DNA of 64,000 nucleotides from the NCBI RefSeq assembly GCF_023078455.1, contig NZ_CP095740.1, positions 603,501 through 667,500 of the forward strand, read 5' to 3'. A program made the translations under genes and the position numbers. The notes beneath the pieces were generated by a model. It did not search any database. It was not told where the DNA came from and saw nothing but the letters and a program-made list of their open reading frames with translations. This DNA comes from Luteibacter aegosomatis. Its GTDB lineage: Bacteria > Pseudomonadota > Gammaproteobacteria > Xanthomonadales > Rhodanobacteraceae. This document shows positions 34,489-45,606 of this stretch, piece by piece (positions within the stretch are counted from its first letter, which is position 1; each line of letters starts with the position of its first letter).

Positions 34489-35889
34489 TTACTGCAGCAA
34501 CGCGTTGATCGCTTCCATGTCCTTGATGTCCACGGTGCCCGCGGTCTGCTTCAGCAGCAGCTTGTCGAGGATGAACTGGTGGCGGGCCTGCGAGTAGTCG
34601 CTCAGGGCCTGGGTGAGGTTCTGCTGCGCGATGAGCACGTCGACGATGGTGCGCGTGCCCACTTCGAAACCGGCCTGGGTCGCGTCGCGGGCGCTTTCCG
34701 CCGATTCCACCGCGGCCTTGGTCGCTTCGACCTTGCTGATGCCGGCGACCACGGAGCGATAGTAGTTGAGCGTGTCGCGGACGACCTGGCGGCGGGTGCT
34801 TTCGAGCGAATCCTGCGCGGCGTCACGCTGGTAGATCGTCTGGCGCACGCGCGACTGGGTGAAGCCGCCGGAGAAGATCGGCACGTTCAGCGTGAGGCCC
34901 ACCGTGGTGGTGCCGCGACCGTTGCTGTTCGTACCCAGGCTGCCGCTGCCGCCGAGGCCGCCGTTGTTCTGCGTCCACAGGGTCGACTTGTTGTAGGAGG
35001 CCGTGGCGTCCAGCGTCGGCAAGTGGCCGGCGCGTGCGGAGGAGATGGTGTGCTCCGCCGACTCGACGTTGTACTGGCCGGCGATGATCGTCGGGTTGGT
35101 CTTCACCGCCTGGGCCACCCACTGGTCGGGGTCGTTCGGCGAAGGCGGATCCATCGGCAGCTGCTCGCGCAGCTTCTTCAGGTTGTTGGACGGCTTGCCG
35201 GTGATCTGCGTGAGCTGTTCGCGCGAGTCGGCCAGGGTGTTTTCGGCGGTGATCACCGCGGCGACGGCGGTATCGTGCTGGGCCTTGGCATCCTGCACGT
35301 CGGTGATGGCCGACAGGCCCACGTCGAAGCGCTGCTGCGCCTGCTCGAGCTGGCGGGCCAGCGCCTGTTCGTTCGCCTTGGCGAAGGTCAGCGCGTCGTC
35401 ATTGGTCAACACCTGGAAATAGGCCGTGGCGACGCGAGTGAATAACTGCTGCGCGGTAGCGTCGTAAGAGGCGTTCTGCGACTCGGCCGACGAGCGCGCG
35501 GCCTTGAGGTCGGCCCACTTGCTGAGGTCGACCACCGACTGGCTCACCTGCGCGCCCAGCGTGCGGGTGCGGGTGTGGCCGGTATCGGAGGTGAGCAGCA
35601 CGTTGCCGTTGGCGTCGCGCAGCGGCGTGCCGGTGGCGTCGGTAAGCACCTCGCGCGACGGGCCGGCCGGCTGGGCCTGGCTGAGGCTGATGCTGCCGTT
35701 CACCTGCGGAAGCAGGGCCGAGCGCGCCTGGACCACGCCTTCACCGGTGGCCAGACGGTTGGAGTCGGCCTGCGACAGGGTCGGATCGTTGGCCCGGGCC
35801 AGTCGGTAGGCCTCGAGCAGGTCTTCCGCGTGGCTCGCGAACGGCATCGCGGCCAGTGCGAGTGCCACGGTGATCAGCTTCAAGCGCAT
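34489..35889 (-). CDS. tolC: TolC-family outer-membrane efflux channel
   Basis: 466 aa with signal peptide (ITVALALAAMPFASHAEDLL). The paired OEP repeats are visible: LLEAYRLARANDPTLSQADS near the N-terminus and a second helical repeat (VAQAVKTNPTIIAGQYNVES). Two long coiled helices are Ala/Gln/Glu-rich (NDDALTFAKANEQALARQLE; DSLESTRRQVVRDTLNYYRS). TolC forms the trimeric outer-membrane channel-tunnel for RND, ABC and MFS exporters and could serve the adaptor at the start of the window. It lies 38 nt downstream of pcm on the same strand, probably one transcript. Confidence 0.93.
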   Translation of the reverse strand: MRLKLITVALALAAMPFASHAEDLLEAYRLARANDPTLSQADSNRLATGEGVVQARSALLPQVNGSISLSQAQPAGPSREVLTDATGTPLRDANGNVLLTSDTGHTRTRTLGAQVSQSVVDLSKWADLKAARSSAESQNASYDATAQQLFTRVATAYFQVLTNDDALTFAKANEQALARQLEQAQQRFDVGLSAITDVQDAKAQHDTAVAAVITAENTLADSREQLTQITGKPSNNLKKLREQLPMDPPSPNDPDQWVAQAVKTNPTIIAGQYNVESAEHTISSARAGHLPTLDATASYNKSTLWTQNNGGLGGSGSLGTNSNGRGTTTVGLTLNVPIFSGGFTQSRVRQTIYQRDAAQDSLESTRRQVVRDTLNYYRSVVAGISKVEATKAAVESAESARDATQAGFEVGTRTIVDVLIAQQNLTQALSDYSQARHQFILDKLLLKQTAGTVDIKDMEAINALLQ

Positions 35890-35927
35890 GGGTTCGCCTC
35901 GTGAATGATGGAAATGCTTGGGATCTG

Positions 35928-36587
35928 TCAGAGCACGAAGCGCTTCACCGGCGCGGCATGCGCCAGGTAGGGAAGGTCCGTTTCGAAAAGCGATTCCTCG
36001 CGATACCGGCCGTCGCCCTCGTGGGTGAGGAGCACGGCGGTCTGCGCGGGGGAATCGCCGCGTACCACGAACATGCGGCCGCCGGTCTTCAGCCAGCGCA
36101 CGAACTTCTCCGGGACCGACTGCACCGCGCCGGTCACCACGACGACGTCGAAAACGCCGGCCGGGGTGTAACCGTTGACGGCTTCGGCCGTGGACAGCTC
36201 GGCGTTGGCCACGCCGGCGGCGGCCAGGCGCTGGCGCGCGGCCTCGACGAAGTCGGCATGCATGTCGATGCTGGTGACCTTGCCGGCGAGCGCGGCGAGG
36301 CAGGCGGTGAGGTAGCCCGAGCCGGTGCCGATCTCGAGCACGGTGTCGGTCTTCTTCAGTTCGAGCGCCTGGAGCACGCGGCCCTCGATCACCGGCTTCA
36401 TCATCACCTCGTCATGCCCCAGGGGCAGGTTGAGGTCGGCGAAGGCCACGTTGCGGTGGGCGGGCGCGACGAAGTCTTCGCGGCGGACGGTCTTCAGGGT
36501 CTCGAGGACGTCGAAGTCGAGGACTTCCCAGGGGCGAACCTGGTTCTCGACCATGTTCTGCCGGGCCTGCTCGAAATTCATCGCCAT
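35928..36587 (-). CDS. pcm: Protein-L-isoaspartate O-methyltransferase family protein
   Basis: 219 aa from ATG 36587 (MAMNFEQARQNMVENQVRPW); a second ATG is two codons later. TVLEIGTGSGYLTACLAALA is SAM motif I of the PCMT family. GYTPAGVFDVVVVTGAVQSV and GGRMFVVRGDSP are motifs II-III. PCMT repairs isoaspartyl residues in damaged proteins. The conserved N-terminal substrate region (RREDFVAPAHRNVAFADLNL and LGHDEVMMKP) is present. Cytoplasmic. Placed directly upstream of tolC. Confidence 0.9.
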   Translation of the reverse strand: MAMNFEQARQNMVENQVRPWEVLDFDVLETLKTVRREDFVAPAHRNVAFADLNLPLGHDEVMMKPVIEGRVLQALELKKTDTVLEIGTGSGYLTACLAALAGKVTSIDMHADFVEAARQRLAAAGVANAELSTAEAVNGYTPAGVFDVVVVTGAVQSVPEKFVRWLKTGGRMFVVRGDSPAQTAVLLTHEGDGRYREESLFETDLPYLAHAAPVKRFVL

Positions 36588-36908
36588 GGTGTTCTTTCCC
36601 GTACGAAAAGCTGCAAAAAGATTCGGAAGGATAAGCGCTGCGCGCCCGTCATCCCAATGTGTAAAGGCTGCGGGGCCGGTGCCTTCCGACGAAGTGCCGG
36701 AAGTCACCGGACGCGGTTGACGGAAGTCATGCCCTTCGACTGGCTGCTCCGCCGGCGGCTGAACGGCCGGTGGAGCGACGTCCTCGAGGCCATGGGAACC
36801 GCCAGGGAGCGACCCCACCTCATTCTAAGGTAGACGGGCGGCCAAGCCCCGTTTTTTCCGGTAACGCGACATGCGACGCGACATGCTGGAAATAACTGAA
36901 CCGCCGCG
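36588..36908. other. Gap between pcm and the TetR gene, no supported gene
   Basis: About 320 nt. It should hold the pcm-tolC promoter on the minus strand, but I cannot pick convincing hexamers. A 34-codon plus-strand frame at 36729-36833 (MPFDWLLRRRLNGRW...) has a poor ribosome site and no recognisable domain, so it is not called. Near the right edge CGCGACATG occurs twice in tandem (in 36866-36885), a possible regulator-binding direct repeat upstream of the TetR promoter. Confidence 0.4.
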
Positions 36909-36928
36909 TATAATAAAGTCATAACTTT
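36909..36928 (+). promoter_or_regulatory. -10 element and overlapping dyad upstream of the TetR gene
   Basis: A perfect TATAAT (36909-36914) is followed at once by the dyad AAAGT-CATA-ACTTT (36915-36928), placed where transcription would start and 20 nt before the TetR ATG. TetR regulators usually bind such dyads over their own promoter. The -35 region is not convincing. Confidence 0.5.
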
Positions 36929-36947
36929 TGTTTGTGAAGGTGCAGCC

Positions 36948-37613
36948 ATGAACGCCAGCCCCAAACTCAAGCCCCAGGGCCCAGGGCGTCCGAAGGACAT
37001 GGAGAAGCGTGCGGCCATCCTCGACTCGGCCAAGGCCCTGTTTACGCAGGGCGGATTCGCCGGGACCAGCATGGACGCGGTCGCCGCGTCCGCGGGCGTG
37101 TCCAAGCTCACCGTTTACAGCCATTTCGGCGACAAGGACAACCTCTTCCGCGAGGTGATCCGCGCGCACGTGCAGGAACGCCTGCCCGACGACCTGTTCG
37201 ACTTCAGCCCGGGCGCGGACATCCGTGTCACGCTGAGCAACATCGCCAGCCGCCATGCGGCGATGGAGACCAACACCGAGTCGGTGGGCACCTTCCGCGC
37301 CATCCTGTCCGACTGCCATTCCGGCGGCAATCCCCGGTTCGGCCGCCTGGTGTGGGAGGAAGGCCCCGTTCGCATGCACAAGCTGATGCAGCGCCTGCTC
37401 GAGGGCGCCGTCGACCGTGGCCAGCTCGATATCCCTGACGTCTCCCGCGCCACCACGCAGTTTCTGGCCCTGCTCAAGGGCGACCTCCTCATCCGCCGCC
37501 TGTTCGGCTGCGAGGATTGCGCCGTGCAGTTCGCCGAGGAGGTGCGCGCCAACGCCCAGGCCGCCGTGGACATGTTCATGCGCGCCTACTCGCCGCGCGC
37601 GGTGAACGCCTGA
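36948..37613 (+). CDS. TetR/AcrR-family transcriptional regulator
   Basis: 221 aa. The N-terminal helix-turn-helix is clear: EKRAAILDSAKALFTQGGFA then TSMDAVAASAGVSKLTVYSH with FGDKDNLF. The C-terminal ligand domain (about 80-215) contains GGNPRFGRLVWEEGPVRMHK and LALLKGDLLIRRLFGCEDC. It is divergent from pcm-tolC, so repression of that efflux channel transcript (and of itself) is likely. Such regulators usually respond to toxic small molecules. Ligand unknown. Confidence 0.9.
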   Translation: MNASPKLKPQGPGRPKDMEKRAAILDSAKALFTQGGFAGTSMDAVAASAGVSKLTVYSHFGDKDNLFREVIRAHVQERLPDDLFDFSPGADIRVTLSNIASRHAAMETNTESVGTFRAILSDCHSGGNPRFGRLVWEEGPVRMHKLMQRLLEGAVDRGQLDIPDVSRATTQFLALLKGDLLIRRLFGCEDCAVQFAEEVRANAQAAVDMFMRAYSPRAVNA

Positions 37614-37627
37614 CGCTCGCATCGACG

Positions 37628-39666
<2,039 letters not shown>

Positions 39667-39670
39667 CGCC

Positions 39671-40582
39671 TCAGGTGGCTCGAGGCAGGCGGCCCGTGGC
39701 CTTCATCGCCATGACGTCGCCCGCGTCGGCCGCGGCCTGCAGCCAGGGCTGCGTCGCTTGCCACCATGCGGTGACGCTCGCTTCGGTGGCGGCGGCGCCG
39801 TAGGGACGCGCTGGCGGCAATCGCACATGTACCGGCATCGGCGGCCAGCGGGTGAACTCGGGAATCAGACTGTCAAGCCAGACGACGCCGGCGAAGGCGA
39901 ACTCCCCCGCGGTCAGCGGACCTCGCACGGATATCTCCACGTCGTTGAGCCAGCAGACGCCCCTGTCTGCGCGGGCCGCCTGCACCTCGTTGAAGAGATA
40001 GGAAACCACCACGCCCACGGGCACGGGGTGCTTGGCCGATAGACTGCGCGTGTGGTTGTCGATGCCCCCGGCGGCGAGAGCCGCCAGTTCTTCAGCGGTG
40101 GACGTGCTGAAGGGCAGCCAGCAGGTTCCGCGGTTGCCGTTGCCCATGGTGAAGGTGGGATTGTCCACCGGGCCTTCGGACACCAGTTGGCCGTCGTTGC
40201 GCAAGGCATCCCAGCAGAAATGCGAATTGGCGAACGCCCGGTGCAGTAACAGGTCGCGGCCGGCGCCTGCCAGCACCTTCAGCAGGTCGCGGCGCGCCGC
40301 CGTGCTCGATATCTGGAACGCCAGCTCGCCCGGCACGATGCCGAAGGCCTGCGTGGCTTCCGTGGCGGTCGCGATGGGAGTGAGCTCGCCCACCTGCCGG
40401 TTGACGTGAACGGACAGGCCGTCGATCCGATAGACCTCATCGGGGTGAAGCGTGCGGGACATCTCCAGGTACTTGGGCGGCTTGCCATCGACCGACTCGA
40501 TGAGCAGCTTCGCCCTCGGCCTGGCGCTGGGGAGGGGCTGCGAGGTACGCAGGCCGAAGGTCTGGCGCAACGAGTCGAACAT
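39671..40582 (-). CDS. Protein of unknown function
   Basis: 303 aa from ATG 40582 (MFDSLRQTFGLRTSQPLPSA); no clear ribosome site, so the start is uncertain. I do not recognise a family. No signal peptide and no membrane helix. It looks like one globular domain with beta-rich segments (EVYRIDGLSVHVNRQVGELT; TFTMGNGNRGTCWLPFSTST; PVGVVVSYLFNEVQAARADR; GEFAFAGVVWLDSLIPEFTR) and a helical Trp-rich end (ASVTAWWQATQPWLQAAADA). It is convergent with thiC (4 nt between stops) and divergent from the ferritin-like gene. Confidence 0.6.
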   Translation of the reverse strand: MFDSLRQTFGLRTSQPLPSARPRAKLLIESVDGKPPKYLEMSRTLHPDEVYRIDGLSVHVNRQVGELTPIATATEATQAFGIVPGELAFQISSTAARRDLLKVLAGAGRDLLLHRAFANSHFCWDALRNDGQLVSEGPVDNPTFTMGNGNRGTCWLPFSTSTAEELAALAAGGIDNHTRSLSAKHPVPVGVVVSYLFNEVQAARADRGVCWLNDVEISVRGPLTAGEFAFAGVVWLDSLIPEFTRWPPMPVHVRLPPARPYGAAATEASVTAWWQATQPWLQAAADAGDVMAMKATGRLPRAT

Positions 40583-40786
40583 GGGGGCGGCCGGGGGGAC
40601 GGGAACACCTAGTGTGTGGCGTCTTCCGACCGGTCGGAAATTCACCGGCGTTATACGTGCCATAACGACGGCGGATACGCGAAGAGGGGAGTGCGAACCA
40701 TTCGCGCGGGCCTTCACCCGGCTTTTCCAGTGGCGCCCCTACCTTTCACGGTAGTCACGATCCCACGCTCCGAAGGAGACCAGGCC

Positions 40787-41359
40787 ATGGCCAACCCCAA
40801 GCCATTCGTAAGCGATATCGAAAACATCCGCCGACGTGCCCGCGAACACATCGACAAGGGCGCCATCACGGCGGGCTACCGTGCCGACCGCGAAACGGTG
40901 ATCAAGCTGCTCAACGAAGCGCTCGCCACTGAGATCGTCTGCACGCTGCGTTACAAATATCACTACTACATGGCCCCGGGCATCCATTCGCAGAGCGTGA
41001 AAGCCGAGTTCCTCGAGCATGCCCAGCAGGAACAGGAGCACGCCGACCGCATCGCCGAGCGCATCACCCAGCTCGACGGCACGCCCAACTTCAATCCGGA
41101 AGGCCTCCTGTCGCGCAGTCATGCCGATTACGTCGAAGGCGTCGACCTGGTCGACATGATCAAGGAAGACCTCGTCGCCGAGCGCATCGCCATCGACAGC
41201 TATCGCGACATCGTCAATTACATCGGCGAAGACGATCCGACCACGCGCCGCATCATGGAAGACATCCTCGCGCAGGAGGAAGAACACGCCGAGGACATGG
41301 CCACGCTGCTGGAGAATCTCGGCAAGAAGGGCGAGCCGGCCGCGCCCGCGAAGCACTGA
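40787..41359 (+). CDS. Ferritin-like (bacterioferritin-type) di-iron protein
   Basis: 190 aa with a strong ribosome site (GAAGGAG). A four-helix bundle with the two di-iron ligand sets: Glu49 and ExxH at 82-85 (LLNEALATEIVCTLRYKY; EHAQQEQEHADRIAERI), then Glu132 and ExxH at 164-167 (DLVAERIAIDSYRDIVNYIG; ILAQEEEHAEDMATL). Such proteins store or oxidise iron, or act in oxidative-stress protection. I see no conserved Met for bacterioferritin haem binding, so a haem-free or Dps-like role is possible. Cytoplasmic. Confidence 0.85.
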   Translation: MANPKPFVSDIENIRRRAREHIDKGAITAGYRADRETVIKLLNEALATEIVCTLRYKYHYYMAPGIHSQSVKAEFLEHAQQEQEHADRIAERITQLDGTPNFNPEGLLSRSHADYVEGVDLVDMIKEDLVAERIAIDSYRDIVNYIGEDDPTTRRIMEDILAQEEEHAEDMATLLENLGKKGEPAAPAKH

Positions 41360-41403
41360 CCGGGTAAGCTGGGGCCATCGTTCGCAACATAAGGAGCACC
41401 GTC

Positions 41404-42420
41404 ATGAACGCGACCGCCGCCCCCGCGCCCCGGCGCCGACGCAACCCCTTGAGTATCGTGATCGCCTTGCCGGTGGCGATCCTCGTGCTCCTGGTGCTGA
41501 TCCTCATGTGGTGGTGGGACACCGAGCCGGAGCCGTTCGACCCGGTCGCGGTGACCACCACGCATATGAAGGAGATCGGCCGCCCGATGTCCACGGGAGC
41601 CGTCACCACTTACGCATTGATCCGTTCGGTGGAAACCCTCACCGACAAGCGCGGCGGTTACCTCAGCAACGACCGCCTGCCGCCCGGGGTGTTCATGGAC
41701 AACATCCCCAATTGGGAATTCGGTTCGCTCACGGCCTCGCGCGATCTCGCCCGCGCCTTGCGCAACGATTTCAGCCGTTCGCAGACGCAGTCCACCGAAG
41801 ACAAGTCGCTGGGCGAGGCCGATCCGTTGCTCAACAGCCCGAACGACCGCTGGCTGTTTCCCAGTTCCGAGTCGCAGTACGGCAAGGCGGTGGACGACCT
41901 GGAGGACTACCTCGGCCGGTTGAGCGACGCGCAGGACGGCAACGCGCATTTCTACGCGCGTGCCGACAACCTGGCCGATTACCTGCAGACGGTCTCGGCT
42001 CGCCTGGGCTCGCTCTCGCAGCGGCTGTCGGCCAGCGTGGGCCAGCTCAAGGTCGATGCCGCGCCCAATGCCGACGTGGGCGCCAACGCGGGGCCGGCGA
42101 AGGCGGTCTACGTGAAGACGCCCTGGAACAAGATCGACGACAACTTCTACGAGGCGCGCGGCTATACGTGGACCTTGCTCGAACAGCTCAAGGCGATTCG
42201 CCACGACTTCGCGCCGATCCTGCGGTCGAAGAACGCCGACGCGAGCCTGCAGCAGGTGATCCGCGAGCTGGAGGAATCGCAGAAGTCGCTCGGCAGCCCG
42301 GTGGTGCTCAACGGTTCGCCGTTCGGTTTCTTCGCCAATCATTCGCTGGTGATGGCCAACTACATCTCGCGGGCGAACGCGGCGATCATCGATTTGCGGG
42401 GGCTCTTGGGACGGGGCTGA
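41404..42420 (+). CDS. DUF2333 family membrane-anchored protein
   Basis: 338 aa. One membrane helix near the N-terminus (LSIVIALPVAILVLLVLILM) followed by WWWDTEPEPF and a large periplasmic helical domain: SVETLTDKRGGYLSNDRLPP, IPNWEFGSLTASRDLARALR, DNFYEARGYTWTLLEQLKAI and FGFFANHSLVMANYISRANA. This pattern matches the DUF2333 family of gammaproteobacteria, whose function is unknown. 44 nt after the ferritin-like gene, possibly co-transcribed. Followed by REP elements and a terminator. Confidence 0.85.
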   Translation: MNATAAPAPRRRRNPLSIVIALPVAILVLLVLILMWWWDTEPEPFDPVAVTTTHMKEIGRPMSTGAVTTYALIRSVETLTDKRGGYLSNDRLPPGVFMDNIPNWEFGSLTASRDLARALRNDFSRSQTQSTEDKSLGEADPLLNSPNDRWLFPSSESQYGKAVDDLEDYLGRLSDAQDGNAHFYARADNLADYLQTVSARLGSLSQRLSASVGQLKVDAAPNADVGANAGPAKAVYVKTPWNKIDDNFYEARGYTWTLLEQLKAIRHDFAPILRSKNADASLQQVIRELEESQKSLGSPVVLNGSPFGFFANHSLVMANYISRANAAIIDLRGLLGRG

Positions 42421-42441
42421 TCGCTGTGTTACGACCGAAGG

Positions 42442-42595
42442 GTGGGAGCGGACCCTGTCCGCGAATCCTCGAAATCGCTATCCCGAAGCAGGCTCTTCAA
42501 TGCATCGAGCGAGCGGTAAAGCCTCGCCCGACCACCGCACGGCTTCATTGGCCGTGAGTGAAGCCTGAGGGTTCGCGGACAGGGTCCGCTCCCAC
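42442..42595. repeat. Composite REP element (two family B units around inner hairpins)
   Basis: The outer inverted units 42442-42464 and 42572-42595 carry the GCGGAC/GTCCGC stem and the TCCCAC flank. Inside, GGCTTCA (42541-42547) and TGAAGCC (42559-42565) form a hairpin, and CGAGCGAGCGGTAAAGCCTC adds further GC structure. The overall layout resembles 27440-27592. Confidence 0.8.
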
Positions 42596-42620
42596 CCTTC
42601 GGTAGCGGCGTTGGCGCATC

Positions 42621-42652
42621 AAAAAAGCCGCCGGAAACCCGGCGGCTTTTTT
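42621..42652. terminator. Bidirectional rho-independent terminator between DUF2333 gene and ppa
   Basis: AAAAAAGCCGCC (42621-42632) pairs with GGCGGCTTTTTT (42641-42652) around an 8-nt centre. A-run and T-run on the two sides allow termination in both directions. Confidence 0.9.
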
Positions 42653-42666
42653 GCACGGTCAGGCGC

Positions 42667-43200
42667 TTACTTCGACGCCTTGTACCGCTCGATACCCGCC
42701 GTGATCTCGGCCTTGGCCTCGTCGGCGCCGACCCAGCCGTCGACCTTCACCCATTTGCCCTTCTCCAGATCCTTGTAGTGCTCGAAGAAGTGGCCGATGC
42801 GCTCCAGCCAGTGGCCCGACACCTGTCCGATGTCCTTGATGTGCGCGTAACCGGCGAAGATCTTCTCGACCGGCACCACCAGCAGCTTTTCGTCGGAACC
42901 GGCTTCGTCGGTCATCTTCAGCATGCCGACGGGATGGCAGCGGATCACCGAGCCCGGCACCAGGGAAAGGGGCAGGATCACCAGCGCGTCGAGCGGATCG
43001 CCGTCGCCGCCCAGGGTGCCCGGGACGTAACCGTAGTTGCACGGGTAGCGCATCGGGGTGGAGAGGATGCGGTCGACGAAGATCGCGCCGCTGTCCTTGT
43101 CGACCTCGTACTTGACGGGCTCGGCGTCCTTGGGGATCTCGATGATGACGTTGATGTCGTCCGGCACGTTCTTGCCGGCGGGGACGAGGTGCAGGCCCAT
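42667..43200 (-). CDS. ppa: Soluble inorganic pyrophosphatase (family I)
   Basis: 177 aa from ATG 43200 with ribosome site AAGGAAC. Hydrolyses PPi to phosphate in the cytoplasm. [24 protein letters not shown] N-terminus, [24 protein letters not shown] (the D-x-DPxD metal site) and [20 protein letters not shown] are typical of bacterial hexameric enzymes (E. coli 176 aa). The gap after the S9 peptidase stop contains an imperfect 11-bp inverted repeat (43299-43309 / 43339-43349), so ppa probably has its own promoter. Confidence 0.96.
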   Translation of the reverse strand: MGLHLVPAGKNVPDDINVIIEIPKDAEPVKYEVDKDSGAIFVDRILSTPMRYPCNYGYVPGTLGGDGDPLDALVILPLSLVPGSVIRCHPVGMLKMTDEAGSDEKLLVVPVEKIFAGYAHIKDIGQVSGHWLERIGHFFEHYKDLEKGKWVKVDGWVGADEAKAEITAGIERYKASK

Positions 43201-43403
43201 GGGGGAAGGTTCCTTAGGTTCGTGGAGGTGGTCAGCCCCCAAGGATAGCGGCGGCGCGCGGGTAAGTCAGCCGCCCGATGGCCCGCTCTTAAAGCGTAAA
43301 CCGCAAGTGACGGCCGGAAAAATCGCCCTGCCGGCTTGCACTTACGGTTCACGACGGGCCACGGCCCCGACTTCCGGGCGCGCAGCGTTCAGTCGCCCGC
43401 CCC

Positions 43404-45527
43404 TTATTTCAGGTGATCCCAAAGCCACACATACGCCAGCGCGCTCATGAACGCCGACTGCTTGTTGTCGGCCGCGGCCCCGTGGCCGCCTTCCATGTTC
43501 TCGTAGAAGCTGGCGTCCAGGCCCATCGCCTGCATGCGGGCGGCCATCTTGCGGGCATGCACCGGGCCCACGCGGTCGTCGCGGGTGGAGGTGGTGAACA
43601 GCACCGGCGGGTAGGCCGTGCCCTTGTGCAGGTTGTGGTACGGCGAGAAGGTCTGGATGAATTTCCATTCCTCGGGGTTGTCCGGGTTACCGTACTCGGC
43701 CATCCACGAAGCGCCGGCCGACATGTGCGGATAGCGCTTCATGTCGAGCAGGGCCACCTGGCTCACCACGGCGCCGTAGAGCTGCGGGTATTGGGTGAGC
43801 ATGTTGCCCGCGAGCAGGCCGCCGTTGCTGCCGCCCATCATGCCCATGTGCTTCGGGCTGGTGATCTTGCGGTCGATGAGGTCTTGCGACACGGCCGCGA
43901 AGTCCTCGTAGGCACGCGGACGGTTGGCCTTCATCGCCGCCTGGTGCCAGCGCGGACCGTACTCGCCGCCGCCGCGGATGTTGGCCACCACGTAGACGCC
44001 GCCCTTTTCCAGCCAGGCGCGCCCCGCGCTCGCCGCGTAGGCCGGCTGCAACGAGATCTCGAAACCGCCGTAGCCGTAGACCAGGGTCGGATTGCTGCCG
44101 TCGGTCTTCAGCGACTTCGGCGCGATTTCGAAGTAAGGCACCTTCGTGCCGTCTTTCGAGGTGGCGAAGTGCTGGGTGACCGCGTAGTTCGAGGCGTCGA
44201 AGAAGGTCGGCGTGTGCTTGAGCGCGTCCCGGCCCTCATGGCCGAGCGTGCCGTAGTAAAGCGTGGTCGGCTGCAGGAAGCCGGTGACGGTGAGGAAGTA
44301 GTCGTCGCCGTCGTCGGCATCGATGCCGATGGCCTGCATGGCGCTGAGCGCGGGCGCGCCGCCCAGCGCATCGCTCTTCCACGCGCCCTTGTCGGCCGGT
44401 GTCAGCACGCGCACCTCGCTCACCACGTCGTGCATGAGGTTGAGGAACAGGTGGTGGCGCGTCCACGAGTAACCGGCGAGCGAGGTATGCGCGTCGGGCG
44501 TGAACAGCGGCAGCAGTTCGCGCTTGCCCGCCATGTAGTCGTCGAACTTCGCGGCCAACAGCGAGCCGGACGCGTACGTGGTGCCGCCCGCCGTCCAGTC
44601 GGTGCGCAGTTCGATCAGCAGCCATTCGCGCTCGACGTCGGTGATGGCGTCGTCGGGCACGTCGATCTTCGTCAGCTTGCCGTCCTTGCCGCGCAGGAAG
44701 GTCTGGCTGGTGTAGAAGTCCATCGCGCGCTGCACGAAGTCGCGCTCGAAACCGGGCGTGCGGTCGCGGAAGGCCGAAATGGCCATGTCGTCGTGCTTGC
44801 CCTCGTACACCGTGGTGGCGCTGGACAGCGGCGTGCCGCGCTTCCACTCCTTGACGATGCGCGGGTAGCTGGAATCGGTCATCGAGCCCGGGCCGAAATC
44901 GGTGGCGACGTAGAGGTGGTCGTCGTCGATCCAGGCGACCTGGCTCTTGGCCTCGGGCAGGGTGAAGCCGTCCTTGACGAAGGTCTTGGTGGTGAGGTCG
45001 AACTCACGGACCACGTCGGCATCGGCACCGCCGCGCGACAGCGACACGAGGCATCGGCGATACTCGGGTTTCAGGCAGGTGGCGCCGTGCCACACCCAGT
45101 TTTCCTTTTCGCTGGCCGAAAGGGCGTCGAGGTCGATCACCGTTTCCCAGGCGGGCTTGTCCTTGCGGTACTCGGCCAGGGTCGTGCGCCGCCAGAGGCC
45201 CTTGGGATGGTCCTTATCGCGCCAGAGGTTGTAATAGCGGTCGCCGATCTTGGAGACCATCGGGATCTTCGCGTCCGAGTCGAGCATCTCCAGGATGCGC
45301 GCGTCGAGGGTCTTGAAATCGTCGCCCTGGGCGTACTTTTCGACGGTCTTGGCGTTCTCCGCCTTCACCCAGGCAAGGGGCTTGGCGCCGTCGATGTCGT
45401 CGAGCCAGAGGTTTTCGTCGTCGCCGGCGGCCTGGGCGGCCGGGGCGGGGGTTTTCGGGAGGTCGTGGGCTTGGGTCATGCCCGACAATGTGAGGGCAAT
45501 GGCCAGCGCAATCCAGCGGTGATGCAT
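43404..45527 (-). CDS. Secreted prolyl-oligopeptidase-family (S9) serine peptidase
   Basis: 707 aa with signal peptide (LAIALTLSGMTQAHDLPK), so periplasmic or exported. The beta-propeller N-terminal part (about 40-420) precedes an alpha/beta-hydrolase domain. GMMGGSNGGLLAGNM holds the nucleophile Ser567, TSTRDDRVGP the catalytic Asp, and EGGHGAAADNKQS the catalytic His. IRGGGEYGPRWHQAA is the family oxyanion/structural block. It cleaves Pro-containing oligopeptides. Sits between ppa and hppA on the same strand, separated by repeats from hppA. Confidence 0.92.
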   Translation of the reverse strand: MHHRWIALAIALTLSGMTQAHDLPKTPAPAAQAAGDDENLWLDDIDGAKPLAWVKAENAKTVEKYAQGDDFKTLDARILEMLDSDAKIPMVSKIGDRYYNLWRDKDHPKGLWRRTTLAEYRKDKPAWETVIDLDALSASEKENWVWHGATCLKPEYRRCLVSLSRGGADADVVREFDLTTKTFVKDGFTLPEAKSQVAWIDDDHLYVATDFGPGSMTDSSYPRIVKEWKRGTPLSSATTVYEGKHDDMAISAFRDRTPGFERDFVQRAMDFYTSQTFLRGKDGKLTKIDVPDDAITDVEREWLLIELRTDWTAGGTTYASGSLLAAKFDDYMAGKRELLPLFTPDAHTSLAGYSWTRHHLFLNLMHDVVSEVRVLTPADKGAWKSDALGGAPALSAMQAIGIDADDGDDYFLTVTGFLQPTTLYYGTLGHEGRDALKHTPTFFDASNYAVTQHFATSKDGTKVPYFEIAPKSLKTDGSNPTLVYGYGGFEISLQPAYAASAGRAWLEKGGVYVVANIRGGGEYGPRWHQAAMKANRPRAYEDFAAVSQDLIDRKITSPKHMGMMGGSNGGLLAGNMLTQYPQLYGAVVSQVALLDMKRYPHMSAGASWMAEYGNPDNPEEWKFIQTFSPYHNLHKGTAYPPVLFTTSTRDDRVGPVHARKMAARMQAMGLDASFYENMEGGHGAAADNKQSAFMSALAYVWLWDHLK

Positions 45528-45606
45528 GGGAACCCCTTGAGGCGATCGATTCCCGTGACCTTAGCTCAGGCAGCCTCGAGGACGACCCATGACTTTCGCC
45601 CTAGGG

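Noticed and set aside
36729..36833. 34-codon frame MPFDWLLRRRLNGRW... between pcm and the TetR gene
   Set aside because: The Shine-Dalgarno-like GGAAG is too close to the ATG, there is no domain, and GC-rich DNA gives many such frames.
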